From a virus, in the IMG/VR virus record IMGVR_UViG_3300042898_002521, positions 1-64,000 of that record: DNA of 64,000 bases. One strand, 5' to 3'. A model generated the notes under the pieces. The model had not been told where the DNA came from and made no database searches. It worked only from the letters and a program-made list of their open reading frames with translations. Made by a program: the position numbers and the translations under genes. Below, in pieces: positions 20,980 to 28,861 of the stretch. Positions within the stretch are counted from its first letter, which is position 1. Every line of letters starts with the position of its first letter.

Positions 20980-21906
20980 TTATTTCCTCATTGTTCGTGA
21001 TAGTAGTGTACTTGTATCTGGTAATTCTATACCATAAGTCTCTTTTGAAAACCGCTCGCTGGCTTCTTTAGACATTGCATGTATTTTTCTTAATGCTGGA
21101 ACCACACCACTTTGCTTTCCCGCTTGCCAACGGTAGTTTGCAAAATCTGCATAGCCTGCACCCGTAGGGCTAAAAGCTCCACTTCGTGAGGTGTGAATGT
21201 CTTCAAACATTGCGGCTCCCTGTTGCACCGATACAGCCAAAGCCGCCTCTGCATTTATACGCATTGCATCATTAGCCGCGTTCTTGATTTGATCTAACGC
21301 TGTTGAATATCTTTTAACAAGTTCAACGGCTTTGACTTTATCACGCTCAACCGCAGTCATCCATTCAGGGTTAGATGGCGGTTCTAGTTTTGTTGGTGGA
21401 ACTACCCAAGTGTTATTTGTAACTGAATACGCTGCGTAGGGTTTTAGCTCTGTAATGTTTGGATTAGGGTTTACATAAAAAGTAAGCTCAAAGTCATTCA
21501 TAAAATTATCTGTACGGGGATGCAATTCGTTTCTAAACCCCTGGTTAATCTCAGCTGCAATTTCTCTATCCGACCAGCCCTTGTACTCTTGATTAGACTG
21601 GCGAAATTGAATGTAATCTACACTAACTAAGCAATCTAAGTCTGCTGGGGCTCTGTGGGCTTGCCAGTTAAACGACACCCCAGAACCAGCTAAAAATACC
21701 TGTACCCAGGACATAGGTTCGTTATACCCAAGTTCTAAATGGTTTTTAAGTAAAACTAAAACAGCGTTACGCACATTAGGAATTAGGGTAGCCCCACGAA
21801 ATAACCTTGAGTCTAAATGACCAGCAGATTCACTAAAGTAAGAGGTTTCGCTTGGTTCAAACTCTACGGATTCCGCTTGTTTAGCTAGCGTTTCGTAGTA
21901 ATTCAT
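20980..21906 (-). CDS. Nucleotidyltransferase-like protein
   Basis: The 308-residue protein contains VFLAGSGVSFNWQAHRAPADLDCLV. This is a G-S...D-x-D arrangement typical of the polymerase-beta-like nucleotidyltransferase fold, here at about residues 72-96. It is followed by SVDYIQFR and the NFMNDFELTFYVN third-carboxylate region. The C-terminal half is helical with an Ala-rich coiled segment. The substrate is unknown; it may act on tRNA, protein or a small molecule. It couples to the small gene upstream by TAATG. Confidence 0.6.
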   Translation of the reverse strand: MNYYETLAKQAESVEFEPSETSYFSESAGHLDSRLFRGATLIPNVRNAVLVLLKNHLELGYNEPMSWVQVFLAGSGVSFNWQAHRAPADLDCLVSVDYIQFRQSNQEYKGWSDREIAAEINQGFRNELHPRTDNFMNDFELTFYVNPNPNITELKPYAAYSVTNNTWVVPPTKLEPPSNPEWMTAVERDKVKAVELVKRYSTALDQIKNAANDAMRINAEAALAVSVQQGAAMFEDIHTSRSGAFSPTGAGYADFANYRWQAGKQSGVVPALRKIHAMSKEASERFSKETYGIELPDTSTLLSRTMRK

Positions 21907-22133
21907 TATTTTTCCTGGTCTATGTTAAACGGTTTGGTTGGGGTTTCACGTTGCTCAAGTAAAGGACTAACTAAACCACACTCAATGTGTGCATTAGTAA
22001 ATCTGTTTACAAGTAACCAACCTGCGTCTTCTCTATTTTTTTCCAGGTCTACACTAATTGAAGCCATGCACGAGCACACCAATTCGACGAACATGGTAGC
22101 ACCACCCCTGCTGATAGGATTTTGTAATCCCAT
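21906..22133 (-). CDS. Hypothetical protein (75 aa)
   Basis: Unrecognised 75-residue protein. The ATG at 22133 follows GAGGGGGTAGA, a strong ribosome binding site, so the full N-terminus (MGLQNPISRGGATMF) is retained. Cysteines in LVCSCMASI and IECGL might bind metal. It overlaps the next gene by one base. Confidence 0.5.
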   Translation of the reverse strand: MGLQNPISRGGATMFVELVCSCMASISVDLEKNREDAGWLLVNRFTNAHIECGLVSPLLEQRETPTKPFNIDQEK

Positions 22134-22148
22134 TCTACCCCCTCAAGG

Positions 22149-22691
22149 CTACTTATACAGCCCCTTCTCGGCGTTAGACTTTTGCATATTAAAGGATTTT
22201 ACGGGGCAGAAGTCACATAAATAGACTTTAGGGCCAGTTTTGCCTGCTTTTTCAAGGCCAGCCTCTTTACGGTCGGCATCTGTGTCAGGCTTAAGCAATT
22301 TCTTATCCGACTTGTAGTCTGGACACTGGCCTTTAGGGCGCATATGGTCTGAATAGCAGGACATGGCGTCCTCAGCAAACTGGTTTTTAGTCTCGTAAAA
22401 CTTAGTTTGAAATACGTCTAAACCTTCAGAGCCGCCACGAATCTGTTTAATGATTTCTTCTTGGATTTTAGGTACTGCCCAGTACTTAAACGGGAACTTC
22501 ATAAGCAAACCAATATGCTCTACAGGTTTTTGGTGCTTAGATACCAATATATTTAATAACGTGTCAGTAGCTGGATCGCCATCGTAGTCTGGCATTTCCT
22601 CAATTGTTTTACAATTACGACATACCAGTACACGAATCATAGGTTCGTCTTTGCTGGCTGGGCTTAGGTCTTTTGCTCCGTTAAAATCCAT
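22149..22691 (-). CDS. Zinc-binding hypothetical protein (180 aa)
   Basis: The 180-residue protein has CRNCKTIEEMPDYDGD near residue 24 and a C-terminal YLCDFCPVKS with further Cys at SCYSDH and GQCPDYK. This implies one or two zinc sites. The C.NCKT.EE.PD.(E/D)G pattern is one I recall from other actinophage proteins of unknown role. It precedes the block of disordered proteins in transcription order after 22718. Confidence 0.55.
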   Translation of the reverse strand: MDFNGAKDLSPASKDEPMIRVLVCRNCKTIEEMPDYDGDPATDTLLNILVSKHQKPVEHIGLLMKFPFKYWAVPKIQEEIIKQIRGGSEGLDVFQTKFYETKNQFAEDAMSCYSDHMRPKGQCPDYKSDKKLLKPDTDADRKEAGLEKAGKTGPKVYLCDFCPVKSFNMQKSNAEKGLYK

Positions 22692-22717
22692 GACCCAATT
22701 TTACCACAAAAGGTTAA

Positions 22718-23389
22718 TTATCCTCGGGCACGTCGAACCATAAATTGCTCAGCAATGTCTTGTTGTCCTGAGGAAGTAAGGGAACTAGCTACAGGGGTAC
22801 AAGTAGCACATAGCGTGTCATCACGAGTAGGCTCTTCAAATGTTGTGTTGGTATTACGTCCTACTAATTGCTGACGAGGAGGTTTTCCTGGGCCACCATA
22901 TACTGGAACATACCTAGGTTTGTTTTCTTTAGGGGTTGCTGCTTCTATATCTGGTATAGCAGAATCACAATTAGTGCAAAATCCGCCAACACCACTCTTT
23001 GCTTCAATATCGCTAGAGGCACCACGTTTAGCTACGCTACTCCAATAAGCAGCTGCATTTCCAGACTCTGCGGCACGGCGTTGTTCGTACATTCCTGCTG
23101 GTCGTCCCATAGCATTTCTTTGACCTGTAAGCGTACGGTTTGGCTCTGGGTCTACACGGTTTGCGCTTGTTGATTTAAATAGTCGCCCAGCTTCTGGGTC
23201 TTCCGAACCTATTTCTCCAGCAAATCTTTCGTTTTTTGCAGACCTGTAACGTTGCTGATCATCAGTAGATTCAACTTTACTAGGGCCACGTCTAATAACG
23301 GGACGCGTAGTTGGAATTTCAATTCGGTTGTAGGGACCTTCTATGTCACGACCAAAAAGAAGTTTTTTTGGCTTAGCTGCTTCTTCCAT
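22718..23389 (-). CDS. Disordered Cys-knuckle protein (223 aa)
   Basis: A 223-residue charged, Gly/Ser/Arg-rich protein predicted to be largely disordered, with one CTNC (about 138) and one CATC (about 197). The two may form a split zinc ribbon. Unrecognised. It belongs to a run of nine small leftward genes of similar composition between 22.7 and 26.7 kb. Confidence 0.5.
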   Translation of the reverse strand: MEEAAKPKKLLFGRDIEGPYNRIEIPTTRPVIRRGPSKVESTDDQQRYRSAKNERFAGEIGSEDPEAGRLFKSTSANRVDPEPNRTLTGQRNAMGRPAGMYEQRRAAESGNAAAYWSSVAKRGASSDIEAKSGVGGFCTNCDSAIPDIEAATPKENKPRYVPVYGGPGKPPRQQLVGRNTNTTFEEPTRDDTLCATCTPVASSLTSSGQQDIAEQFMVRRARG

Positions 23390-23391
23390 AA

Positions 23392-23808
23392 TTAATGCCT
23401 ATCGTATCTATTTTCTTCAGGAATGTCTTCGCCTTTATAAGATTTGCCGTGTTTTCCACCCATAGCTGAAAATTCTGGGTAGTAACGATTCTTGCCTTCT
23501 ATAGGTTTTAATGGCATATTTACAGGTTCGTCATATTTACCGCCACGAGTAGTGCGCTCAGATTTGGCATGACGTGCGTAACTAGTAGCTTCAGCTAAAC
23601 CTGCATATCCAGCTTCCCTATCAGCTATGTCTTCTCTGATGTCAGACTCATCCATTTGCATCATGTAACTGCTGGCTTGTTCATAAGCATTTGGGCGACG
23701 ACCTGGATCGCTACCACGGTCTGGTGGAGTTAGGGACTCAGCGTGTTCATCTTGCCATTCAGATGTATGGCTAAAATCGTTAGGATTGTCGTTATCTCCG
23801 CGTGACAT
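23392..23808 (-). CDS. Disordered protein with PPDRGSDPxRRPN motif (138 aa)
   Basis: This 138-residue polar protein of unknown function has PPDRGSDPGRRPN near residue 30. Closely related motifs occur in the three neighbours at 23810, 24265 and 25720. I placed the start at ATG 23808, just after the upstream stop (TAATATG); the longer reading adds an unrelated hydrophobic stretch. Tyr- and Met-rich segments follow. Confidence 0.55.
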   Translation of the reverse strand: MSRGDNDNPNDFSHTSEWQDEHAESLTPPDRGSDPGRRPNAYEQASSYMMQMDESDIREDIADREAGYAGLAEATSYARHAKSERTTRGGKYDEPVNMPLKPIEGKNRYYPEFSAMGGKHGKSYKGEDIPEENRYDRH

Positions 23809-23809
23809 A

Positions 23810-24262
23810 TTAGTACCCGCCCATATTAGGACGACGTGCCTCACTATTACCGCGGTCTGGTGGAACTACGGGCGTGTCATTAACATCATAACCATCGCGA
23901 TCACGCGTTGCGTACAATGATTTTCCACCCAGTTTAGCCAAGTCGTCTCCACTTATAGGATAACCTGGAATGTCTCGTTCGGCTTCTTTTTTTGTATAGC
24001 CCTTTTTTCCATACTTTAAAATAAAATCATGCTGTTGTTCTATGTGGTCTGAGTACCGTTCTTTAACATCTTCTACACTAGAATGGGCTATAGAAGGGGT
24101 AATGGCTGGGCCAAAGTAAGGATGATAATCTTCTTGATGATCCTCTGGATTATCTAAAATAGCTACGTTTTCAGTAGGCTGTAAATTATTGTCGCGCAAA
24201 TCTTTAACATTTTCGGCAGAAACAGCCCTGTCAAAAGTTGGTTTTTTTGATTTCTTAGCCAT
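23810..24262 (-). CDS. Disordered protein with PPDRGNSEARRPN motif (150 aa)
   Basis: The 150-residue protein begins MAKKSKKPTFDRAVSAENVKDLRD, has GYPISGDDLAKLGGKSLYATR in its second half, and ends with PPDRGNSEARRPNMGGY. The start and the SGDDLAK segment are shared with the 24265 product, so the two are diverged duplicates. Function unknown; a virion or scaffold-associated role is conceivable. Confidence 0.55.
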   Translation of the reverse strand: MAKKSKKPTFDRAVSAENVKDLRDNNLQPTENVAILDNPEDHQEDYHPYFGPAITPSIAHSSVEDVKERYSDHIEQQHDFILKYGKKGYTKKEAERDIPGYPISGDDLAKLGGKSLYATRDRDGYDVNDTPVVPPDRGNSEARRPNMGGY

Positions 24263-24264
24263 TG

Positions 24265-24708
24265 TTATACCTTTGAACGGCGTGCAGGGTCGCTGCCACG
24301 ATCTGGTGGAGCTACTACATTTGCACGAATAGCAGATTTACTAGGGGTTAACATGTTTGGGCGAATAGGATATCCGCCTTCATCTGCGTCATCATATGAC
24401 CTGTACAGAGTGGTGTACCCCTCTTCATCGTCATAATTACCCCTTCTTGGACTAGGGTCAAGTTCAGTTCGTGAGTTACGCATTTTTGCAATGTCGTCCC
24501 CACTTACGGGACCGCTAGGTGCGTCTTCAAATCTTGAGTTTACAAGACGATCAACTGGTGCTTTATACCCATTTCGAGGGTGCTGTAAAAATTTTTCTGG
24601 TTCATCTAGTACAGCTTCGTCATCAATATGCACTGCTTTACCTAAAGTATCGCGGGCCTTAGCGTGCTCTCGTGTAATAGCTTTACTAAATTTTGACTTT
24701 TTAGCCAT
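24265..24708 (-). CDS. Disordered protein with PPDRGSDPARR motif (147 aa)
   Basis: The 147-residue paralogue of the 23810 product begins MAKKSKFSKAITREHAKARD, has GPVSGDDIAKMRNSRTE in the middle, and ends VVAPPDRGSDPARRSKV. The start is ATG 24708, two bases after the upstream TAA (TAATATG), the same junction style as at 23808. Confidence 0.55.
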   Translation of the reverse strand: MAKKSKFSKAITREHAKARDTLGKAVHIDDEAVLDEPEKFLQHPRNGYKAPVDRLVNSRFEDAPSGPVSGDDIAKMRNSRTELDPSPRRGNYDDEEGYTTLYRSYDDADEGGYPIRPNMLTPSKSAIRANVVAPPDRGSDPARRSKV

Positions 24709-24709
24709 A

Positions 24710-24916
24710 TTATGCTCCTGGGTTGACTTTTTGCGGTTCCTCGGAGTTAATAAAACCATAGTTCATGTAAGGATGCAAACCTGCGCGGTTAGCTACGACA
24801 GACTGGTCACCCATGCCAGCAGCGACTGTTGTATTTGGGCGACGCTTTCGGTATTTTCCATCGGTAGACCCTTCATTAAGCTCTGCATTAGGCGAGCGGC
24901 GATATGGTACGGTCAT
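24710..24916 (-). CDS. Small disordered protein (68 aa)
   Basis: A 68-residue Arg/Asn-rich protein (MTVPYRRSPNAELNEGSTDGKYRKRRPNTTVAAGMGDQ...). The RRSPN and RRPN pieces echo the C-terminal half of the shared motif in its neighbours. It shares one base with the upstream gene (TAATG-type junction). Unrecognised. Confidence 0.5.
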   Translation of the reverse strand: MTVPYRRSPNAELNEGSTDGKYRKRRPNTTVAAGMGDQSVVANRAGLHPYMNYGFINSEEPQKVNPGA

Positions 24917-25149
24917 TAGGACACCATTCCGTTCTTTACGTGGTTGTAAGACTTGCGATTACTGCACCCTGCACAATATTGATTATGCAATGCACGGTAG
25001 GGGTCTAAATTTAAACCGCATTCTATACAAGGCTTACTATTATTGTAGTACGTATTCTCAAGGTTTTTCTGGGTAACTAAGGAAACATCTGTGGCTCCCG
25101 CCATACCCTCGCCTGTAGCGTCTGTCATTATTCCTGGATCAATAGCCAT
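24916..25149 (-). CDS. Zinc-ribbon protein with MAIDPG leader (77 aa)
   Basis: The 77-residue protein starts MAIDPGIMTD, similar at protein and DNA level to the leader of the proteins at 151-1360. Its C-terminal half has CIECGLNLDPYRALHNQYCAGC, a clean CxxC-x15-CxxC zinc ribbon. Coupled to its neighbours by one-base overlaps. Function unknown. Confidence 0.58.
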   Translation of the reverse strand: MAIDPGIMTDATGEGMAGATDVSLVTQKNLENTYYNNSKPCIECGLNLDPYRALHNQYCAGCSNRKSYNHVKNGMVS

Positions 25150-25496
25150 TAGACTCCGCCTCCTAAAGTATTTCGTGAGCTTGGTTCAGCCTGGGCCGCT
25201 GGCTTAGCTGTGTCCACACGCTCGGTCATTGGAACATTCAAGTCTATCATGTCATCTATCCCGTACTCACGGGTTTCGTAACCAAATCGTGGGGGAAATA
25301 ATTGAATCTGCGGCAGGTTAGGACGAACGTACTGTTGGATGTCTTCGCTGGACATCTGAAGGGACGCCAGGGCCTGTGACAAGTTTTGCTCTTGGTTGCT
25401 AGCAAAAGGACCAATGTACGCCTGTGGAGGATACGCAGCCTCTGGTGGGGCAATCCACGGCCTATTAGAATAGACACCGCTAGTTAAATTAGGCAT
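25149..25496 (-). CDS. Pro-rich hypothetical protein (115 aa)
   Basis: An unrecognised 115-residue Pro/Gln-rich protein (NRPWIAPPEAAYPPQAYIGPF...). One helix (EQNLSQALASLQMSSEDIQQYV) lies in the middle, and an extended acidic tail follows. Position and composition place it with the disordered block. Confidence 0.5.
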   Translation of the reverse strand: MPNLTSGVYSNRPWIAPPEAAYPPQAYIGPFASNQEQNLSQALASLQMSSEDIQQYVRPNLPQIQLFPPRFGYETREYGIDDMIDLNVPMTERVDTAKPAAQAEPSSRNTLGGGV

Positions 25497-25720
25497 TATT
25501 TACCCCTTTTAAGACATGTGTCACTGTGTGTTTCTAAAGTACCGACGCAATCTCTGCAAGGCATGTCCGCAAACATACTACGGGAAACTTTATAATAAGG
25601 GTATTCTCCAACCATGTTTTCTGGTTTGGATGCTTCCGCAGCAGCTCGCATGGTGGCTCCATGTTGTTGTTCTGGGGTAAACCCCTTAGCATCAAGAAAA
25701 TCTTTTTTGTTTCTTGGCAT
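25496..25720 (-). CDS. Small CxxC protein (74 aa)
   Basis: The 74-residue protein has a helical N-terminus (DFLDAKGFTPEQQHGATMRAAAEA) and a C-terminal CRDCVGTLETHSDTC motif (CxxC...H...C), plausible for one zinc. Coupled to both neighbours. Unrecognised. Confidence 0.5.
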   Translation of the reverse strand: MPRNKKDFLDAKGFTPEQQHGATMRAAAEASKPENMVGEYPYYKVSRSMFADMPCRDCVGTLETHSDTCLKRGK

Positions 25721-26193
25721 TATTGGTATTCCTTAGGATAAACTTCTTTAACTTTTTTCAAGTGTTCTTCATGGGCTTGAATAAACTTCTTTGGGTCCAT
25801 ATCAACTGGGCCCATAACGTTGGGGTCAGGGTGACTAATGTTAGTAACGTCTAATGTTCCGTGCTTAGCATGGGTATGGTCAATATAAATGCCGCCACTC
25901 CATGTTGATTTCCAAGGGCCACTTGAATGCTCAACATAAGGTGAGTTATCTTCATCAGTTTTAACCATATGAGGTGGAAACGATCTCATTTTGTACAAAT
26001 TATGCGCATCTACAGCGGCTCTAAACCCGCCCTTTTCCCCCGTCATTGCCATTTCTAAACCTTCAAACAAGTGTTCACCAATGGCACGCCCCTGCATTTC
26101 ACGAGATTCACGTTGACTAATGCCAAAATCTTCAGGGTTAAGATTAGGAGTACGGCGTGGGTCAGACCCTTTATCTGAAGGGGTTTCGTTCAT
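25720..26193 (-). CDS. Hypothetical protein with SDKGSDPRRTPN motif (157 aa)
   Basis: The 157-residue protein begins MNETPSDKGSDPRRTPN, carrying the shared linear motif at its N-terminus rather than the C-terminus. It then has a more ordered, His-rich body (IYIDHTHAKHGTLDVTNISHPDPN). ATG 26193 lies two bases past the upstream stop; the longer reading is in a different frame of the neighbouring gene and is rejected. Confidence 0.55.
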   Translation of the reverse strand: MNETPSDKGSDPRRTPNLNPEDFGISQRESREMQGRAIGEHLFEGLEMAMTGEKGGFRAAVDAHNLYKMRSFPPHMVKTDEDNSPYVEHSSGPWKSTWSGGIYIDHTHAKHGTLDVTNISHPDPNVMGPVDMDPKKFIQAHEEHLKKVKEVYPKEYQ

Positions 26194-26194
26194 G

Positions 26195-26734
26195 TTATCT
26201 CCAGCTTGGGCGCATGTTACGAAGCTGGGATGCCCGCTTTTGGTCAATGTTGTAGGGGGAATCGCTACGTACGTCAGGGCCAGCCTTGCCATCATTTGGA
26301 AGGTGAGGGGCTGGAACAAGTTTTTGGTTCTCAACGTGACGAGGCACCATGTAGGTACTGCCATCAAACTTAGCTTTCATTTGACGCTTAACCCCACGGG
26401 CTGGGTCTAATTCAGTTGGGTAGTAGTAATCAGACGGGTCAATGCGCTCACCACGGTGAACGCCTCTTTGATAACCGCGCTGACCGAGGCGTTGCTTCAT
26501 GCTATTCAGAACTGTGTCTGAAGTGCTAGAAGGACGACCTCGGTCATCACGGCGGGAACGAATAGTTCCTAAATAGCCATCAGGGTATTCAGCAGATGGA
26601 ACCCTACCTACACCAAGGCGCAAGAAATCAAGCTCTCCGCGAGCTACGGGTACGCCACCGCCACCATATGTGGTGTTAGTGCCGTATAGACCGTTGGCGC
26701 CTAGATTTTGAATGTTCTGGTGGGCTTGAGGCAT
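26195..26734 (-). CDS. Gly/Arg-rich hypothetical protein (179 aa)
   Basis: An unrecognised 179-residue basic protein, low complexity at the start (LGANGLYGTNTTYGGGGVPV) and rich in Arg, Gly, Asp and Tyr throughout (RRDDRGRPSS, RGYQRGVHRGER). Likely disordered. It is the first gene of the disordered block in transcription order. Confidence 0.5.
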   Translation of the reverse strand: MPQAHQNIQNLGANGLYGTNTTYGGGGVPVARGELDFLRLGVGRVPSAEYPDGYLGTIRSRRDDRGRPSSTSDTVLNSMKQRLGQRGYQRGVHRGERIDPSDYYYPTELDPARGVKRQMKAKFDGSTYMVPRHVENQKLVPAPHLPNDGKAGPDVRSDSPYNIDQKRASQLRNMRPSWR

Positions 26735-26754
26735 ACCCTAATTTTACGGGTAAA

Positions 26755-27783
26755 TTACCTTGCTGTTGACCTAAACTCAGTACCTGCGTAAACTGCCCAG
26801 CCATCCATGATATGAATATTTTCAATACTAAAATCGTTGGCACCTTTAAAGTCGCCTGCTGATTTGTACCAAACTAGACCCATACCTTGTTGCCAGTCTT
26901 CGTACTGTAATACTGGGCGTTCATCAGCTTTAATCCCGCCTTTAACGGAAGGAACTGCGCCATCAATACGGCATAAGCAACCTGGGCTATACGCACCGTT
27001 TTGAACAGGACCTGCAAGTGTATCGTGAGTCTTGTAATGCAAATCCATGCGGTGTGAATGACCGTAAACAGTAGTGTACATAGGCTCTTTACTTACGTAC
27101 TTTGCCGCTGTAGAACCGTTAGAGTTGGCGGTCACGCCGTGGCGTGCTACAAGACGATCGTTAATCCAAAACTTATCTGCTGGATACCCGTCTACATAGG
27201 TTACGCCAATATCGTCAAACCTAAGCAAATGAGGAATACTCATAACGGGAGTATCACTACCAATTTGTTTCATACGTGAACTAGCCATTGCGTTTAAGCC
27301 CACGTATCTTACAAGACGGCAATCATGGTTTCCTTCAATAAACACAATTTCTGCGTCAGGGGAGATTGCTCTTTGACCAGCAATGTAATCATGACCAGCT
27401 TTTAAGGACTCATTAACAGTGTTAAAAAATGCATTTTCTTGAGCATACTTACCAAACATAGGTAGGTCAATAGTATCTCCAAGATTAATAATTTGATCAA
27501 TTCCGTATTCTTCTTCTAAAGTAGCCGTTACTTGCATGGCAACATTAATAGCATTTATATCGTGGAATGGGTCTAAAGAACCGTCTTCATAACGACGGTA
27601 TCCAATTTGGGTATCTGGCAATAGAACTGCCAATTTCCAATCGGTTTTGCCTTTTTTATTTTTAGTCTTTGTGGTTTTAGGCAATTTAGCGGCATTTACT
27701 GGTTTGAGAGTTGTTGACTCATCTACTTGTGGCTCGTTTAACGCAGCCATAATGATGTCGATAAACTCTATTGTGTTTGACAT
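26755..27783 (-). CDS. Calcineurin-like metallophosphoesterase
   Basis: This 342-residue predicted phosphodiesterase or phosphatase shows the family's metal-ligand series in order: LLPDTQIG (D), NLGDTID (GD), EGNHDCRL (GNHD), a later His in ARHGVTAN, and YGHSHRMD (GHSH). A Lys-rich N-terminal extension (KTKNKKGKTDWK) precedes the fold. The phage role could be nucleic-acid end processing or signalling-nucleotide cleavage. It overlaps the small upstream gene by 16 nt. Confidence 0.85.
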   Translation of the reverse strand: MSNTIEFIDIIMAALNEPQVDESTTLKPVNAAKLPKTTKTKNKKGKTDWKLAVLLPDTQIGYRRYEDGSLDPFHDINAINVAMQVTATLEEEYGIDQIINLGDTIDLPMFGKYAQENAFFNTVNESLKAGHDYIAGQRAISPDAEIVFIEGNHDCRLVRYVGLNAMASSRMKQIGSDTPVMSIPHLLRFDDIGVTYVDGYPADKFWINDRLVARHGVTANSNGSTAAKYVSKEPMYTTVYGHSHRMDLHYKTHDTLAGPVQNGAYSPGCLCRIDGAVPSVKGGIKADERPVLQYEDWQQGMGLVWYKSAGDFKGANDFSIENIHIMDGWAVYAGTEFRSTAR

Positions 27784-28004
27784 TTACAGTCCCCTCGCAC
27801 ATGCGATTTAAAAGTGGTTGATTTGAATGGAAGGTCGGTTAAGGTAGTCATAGAACGGTATAAATTAGCTACATTGATTGATTTTTTTTGCATTAATAAA
27901 GCAAAACCTTCTTGGTCTGATTTACTTTGTTGATGTAACCAAGCGCCAAAACTACACTTAGCATCTGCATCATTTAAATGCTGTTTAATAATTTCACTAA
28001 ACAC
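27768..28004 (-). CDS. Hypothetical helical protein (78 aa)
   Basis: The 78-residue, mostly helical protein (EIIKQHLNDADAKCSFGAWLHQQSKSDQEGFALLMQKKSINVANLYRSM) has a basic C-terminus ending CKCQTQ. The helix pattern with ...NVANLYRSM could be a small HTH, but I cannot assign it. It overlaps the phosphoesterase gene. Confidence 0.5.
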   Translation of the reverse strand: MFSEIIKQHLNDADAKCSFGAWLHQQSKSDQEGFALLMQKKSINVANLYRSMTTLTDLPFKSTTFKSHVRGDCKCQTQ

Positions 28005-28069
28005 GATTCCTCCTTGGAATTTCGTTGCCCATTCAGACTAGCATACACATAAATCTAAAAACAACAAAA

Positions 28070-28093
28070 CCCCAACTGAAAATTCAGTTGGGG
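28070..28093 (-). terminator. Leftward terminator
   Basis: CCCCAACTGA (28070-28079) and TCAGTTGGGG (28084-28093) form a 10-bp stem. Read leftward, it is followed by TTTTGTTGTTTTT. It terminates the 28130 gene. Confidence 0.85.
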
Positions 28094-28129
28094 CGTGTCG
28101 AAAGTCCACCGTAGTCCACGGTAGTCTAT

Positions 28130-28459
28130 TTAGTTAGTGCTGTACATTCCTGCAAGGAAATTAGGTGCGCTTCGGTTGATAGCATGCTGGAACAAACGTC
28201 CGTTAGCCTGCGTCATACCAGCTTCTGGAGCAGTGTGAGCTTCAAAGCCGACCTGTATGCCGTAGCATGCGCCACAACGCTCTTTTGGAGCAAATACATA
28301 GGCAGGACCTGCTGGAGACAAAGCTGGGTTTACAGATTTGCTGTGTCCCTTAGGCATTAGCATTGTGTTCTTTGATGGCGCACCTGATGCGTTCACAACA
28401 GCGCCAGCGCCCATAGGGGCTGAACCGTCTGCTGGAACAGGGGCAATATTTTTAGCCAT
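28130..28459 (-). CDS. Hypothetical protein (109 aa)
   Basis: An unrecognised 109-residue Ala/Gly/Pro-rich protein (MAKNIAPVPADGSAPMGAGAVV...). CGACYG lies in the middle and the C-terminus is more ordered (NGRLFQHAINRSAPNFLAGMY). It has its own gap upstream and a strong terminator downstream, so it is probably independently expressed at high level, as for a virion-associated protein. Confidence 0.5.
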   Translation of the reverse strand: MAKNIAPVPADGSAPMGAGAVVNASGAPSKNTMLMPKGHSKSVNPALSPAGPAYVFAPKERCGACYGIQVGFEAHTAPEAGMTQANGRLFQHAINRSAPNFLAGMYSTN

Positions 28460-28524
28460 TTAAACCTCTTTAAGAGTGGGATATCCTTATTAAAGGATAA
28501 AGGGGTTTTCTTTAATAGTCAGGC

Positions 28525-28803
28525 TTAATCAGAAGTGATTGTAAAAACAATAGCTGAAATATCGCCATCATGACTTGTAATAGTGGAAAACCCTGGAATG
28601 CACTTAAGGTCTAAACCTCTAGGAGCTGTGTAACCGCGTGCAATGGCAATAGCTTTAACAGCCTGGTTAACCGCGCCTGCGCCAACGGCACGAAGCTTGC
28701 AAGAATGATTTTCATAAATACTGTGGGCAATAGCCGCAGCCACTGACTGGGGGTTAGACCCAGCGCCAACTTTTAAAATTTGCTCGTCTTGTATTTCAGA
28801 CAT
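28525..28803 (-). CDS. SpoVS-family protein
   Basis: This 92-residue protein is a clear SpoVS homologue: ILKVGAGSNPQSVAAAIAHSIYEN, then LRAVGAGAVNQAVKAIAIARGYTAPRGLDLKCIPGF, matching the family's VGAGA.NQAVKA.AIARG...P.G.DL..IP.F core. In Bacillus and Streptomyces-type bacteria this Alba-like protein affects sporulation and septation. A phage copy may bind nucleic acid or influence host cell state. It has an N-terminal extension of about 10 residues. Confidence 0.88.
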   Translation of the reverse strand: MSEIQDEQILKVGAGSNPQSVAAAIAHSIYENHSCKLRAVGAGAVNQAVKAIAIARGYTAPRGLDLKCIPGFSTITSHDGDISAIVFTITSD

Positions 28804-28861
28804 TTTGTACCTCGTATTGTAATAGTGTTTTTATCAATTATGAGGTATTACACCCGCATTT

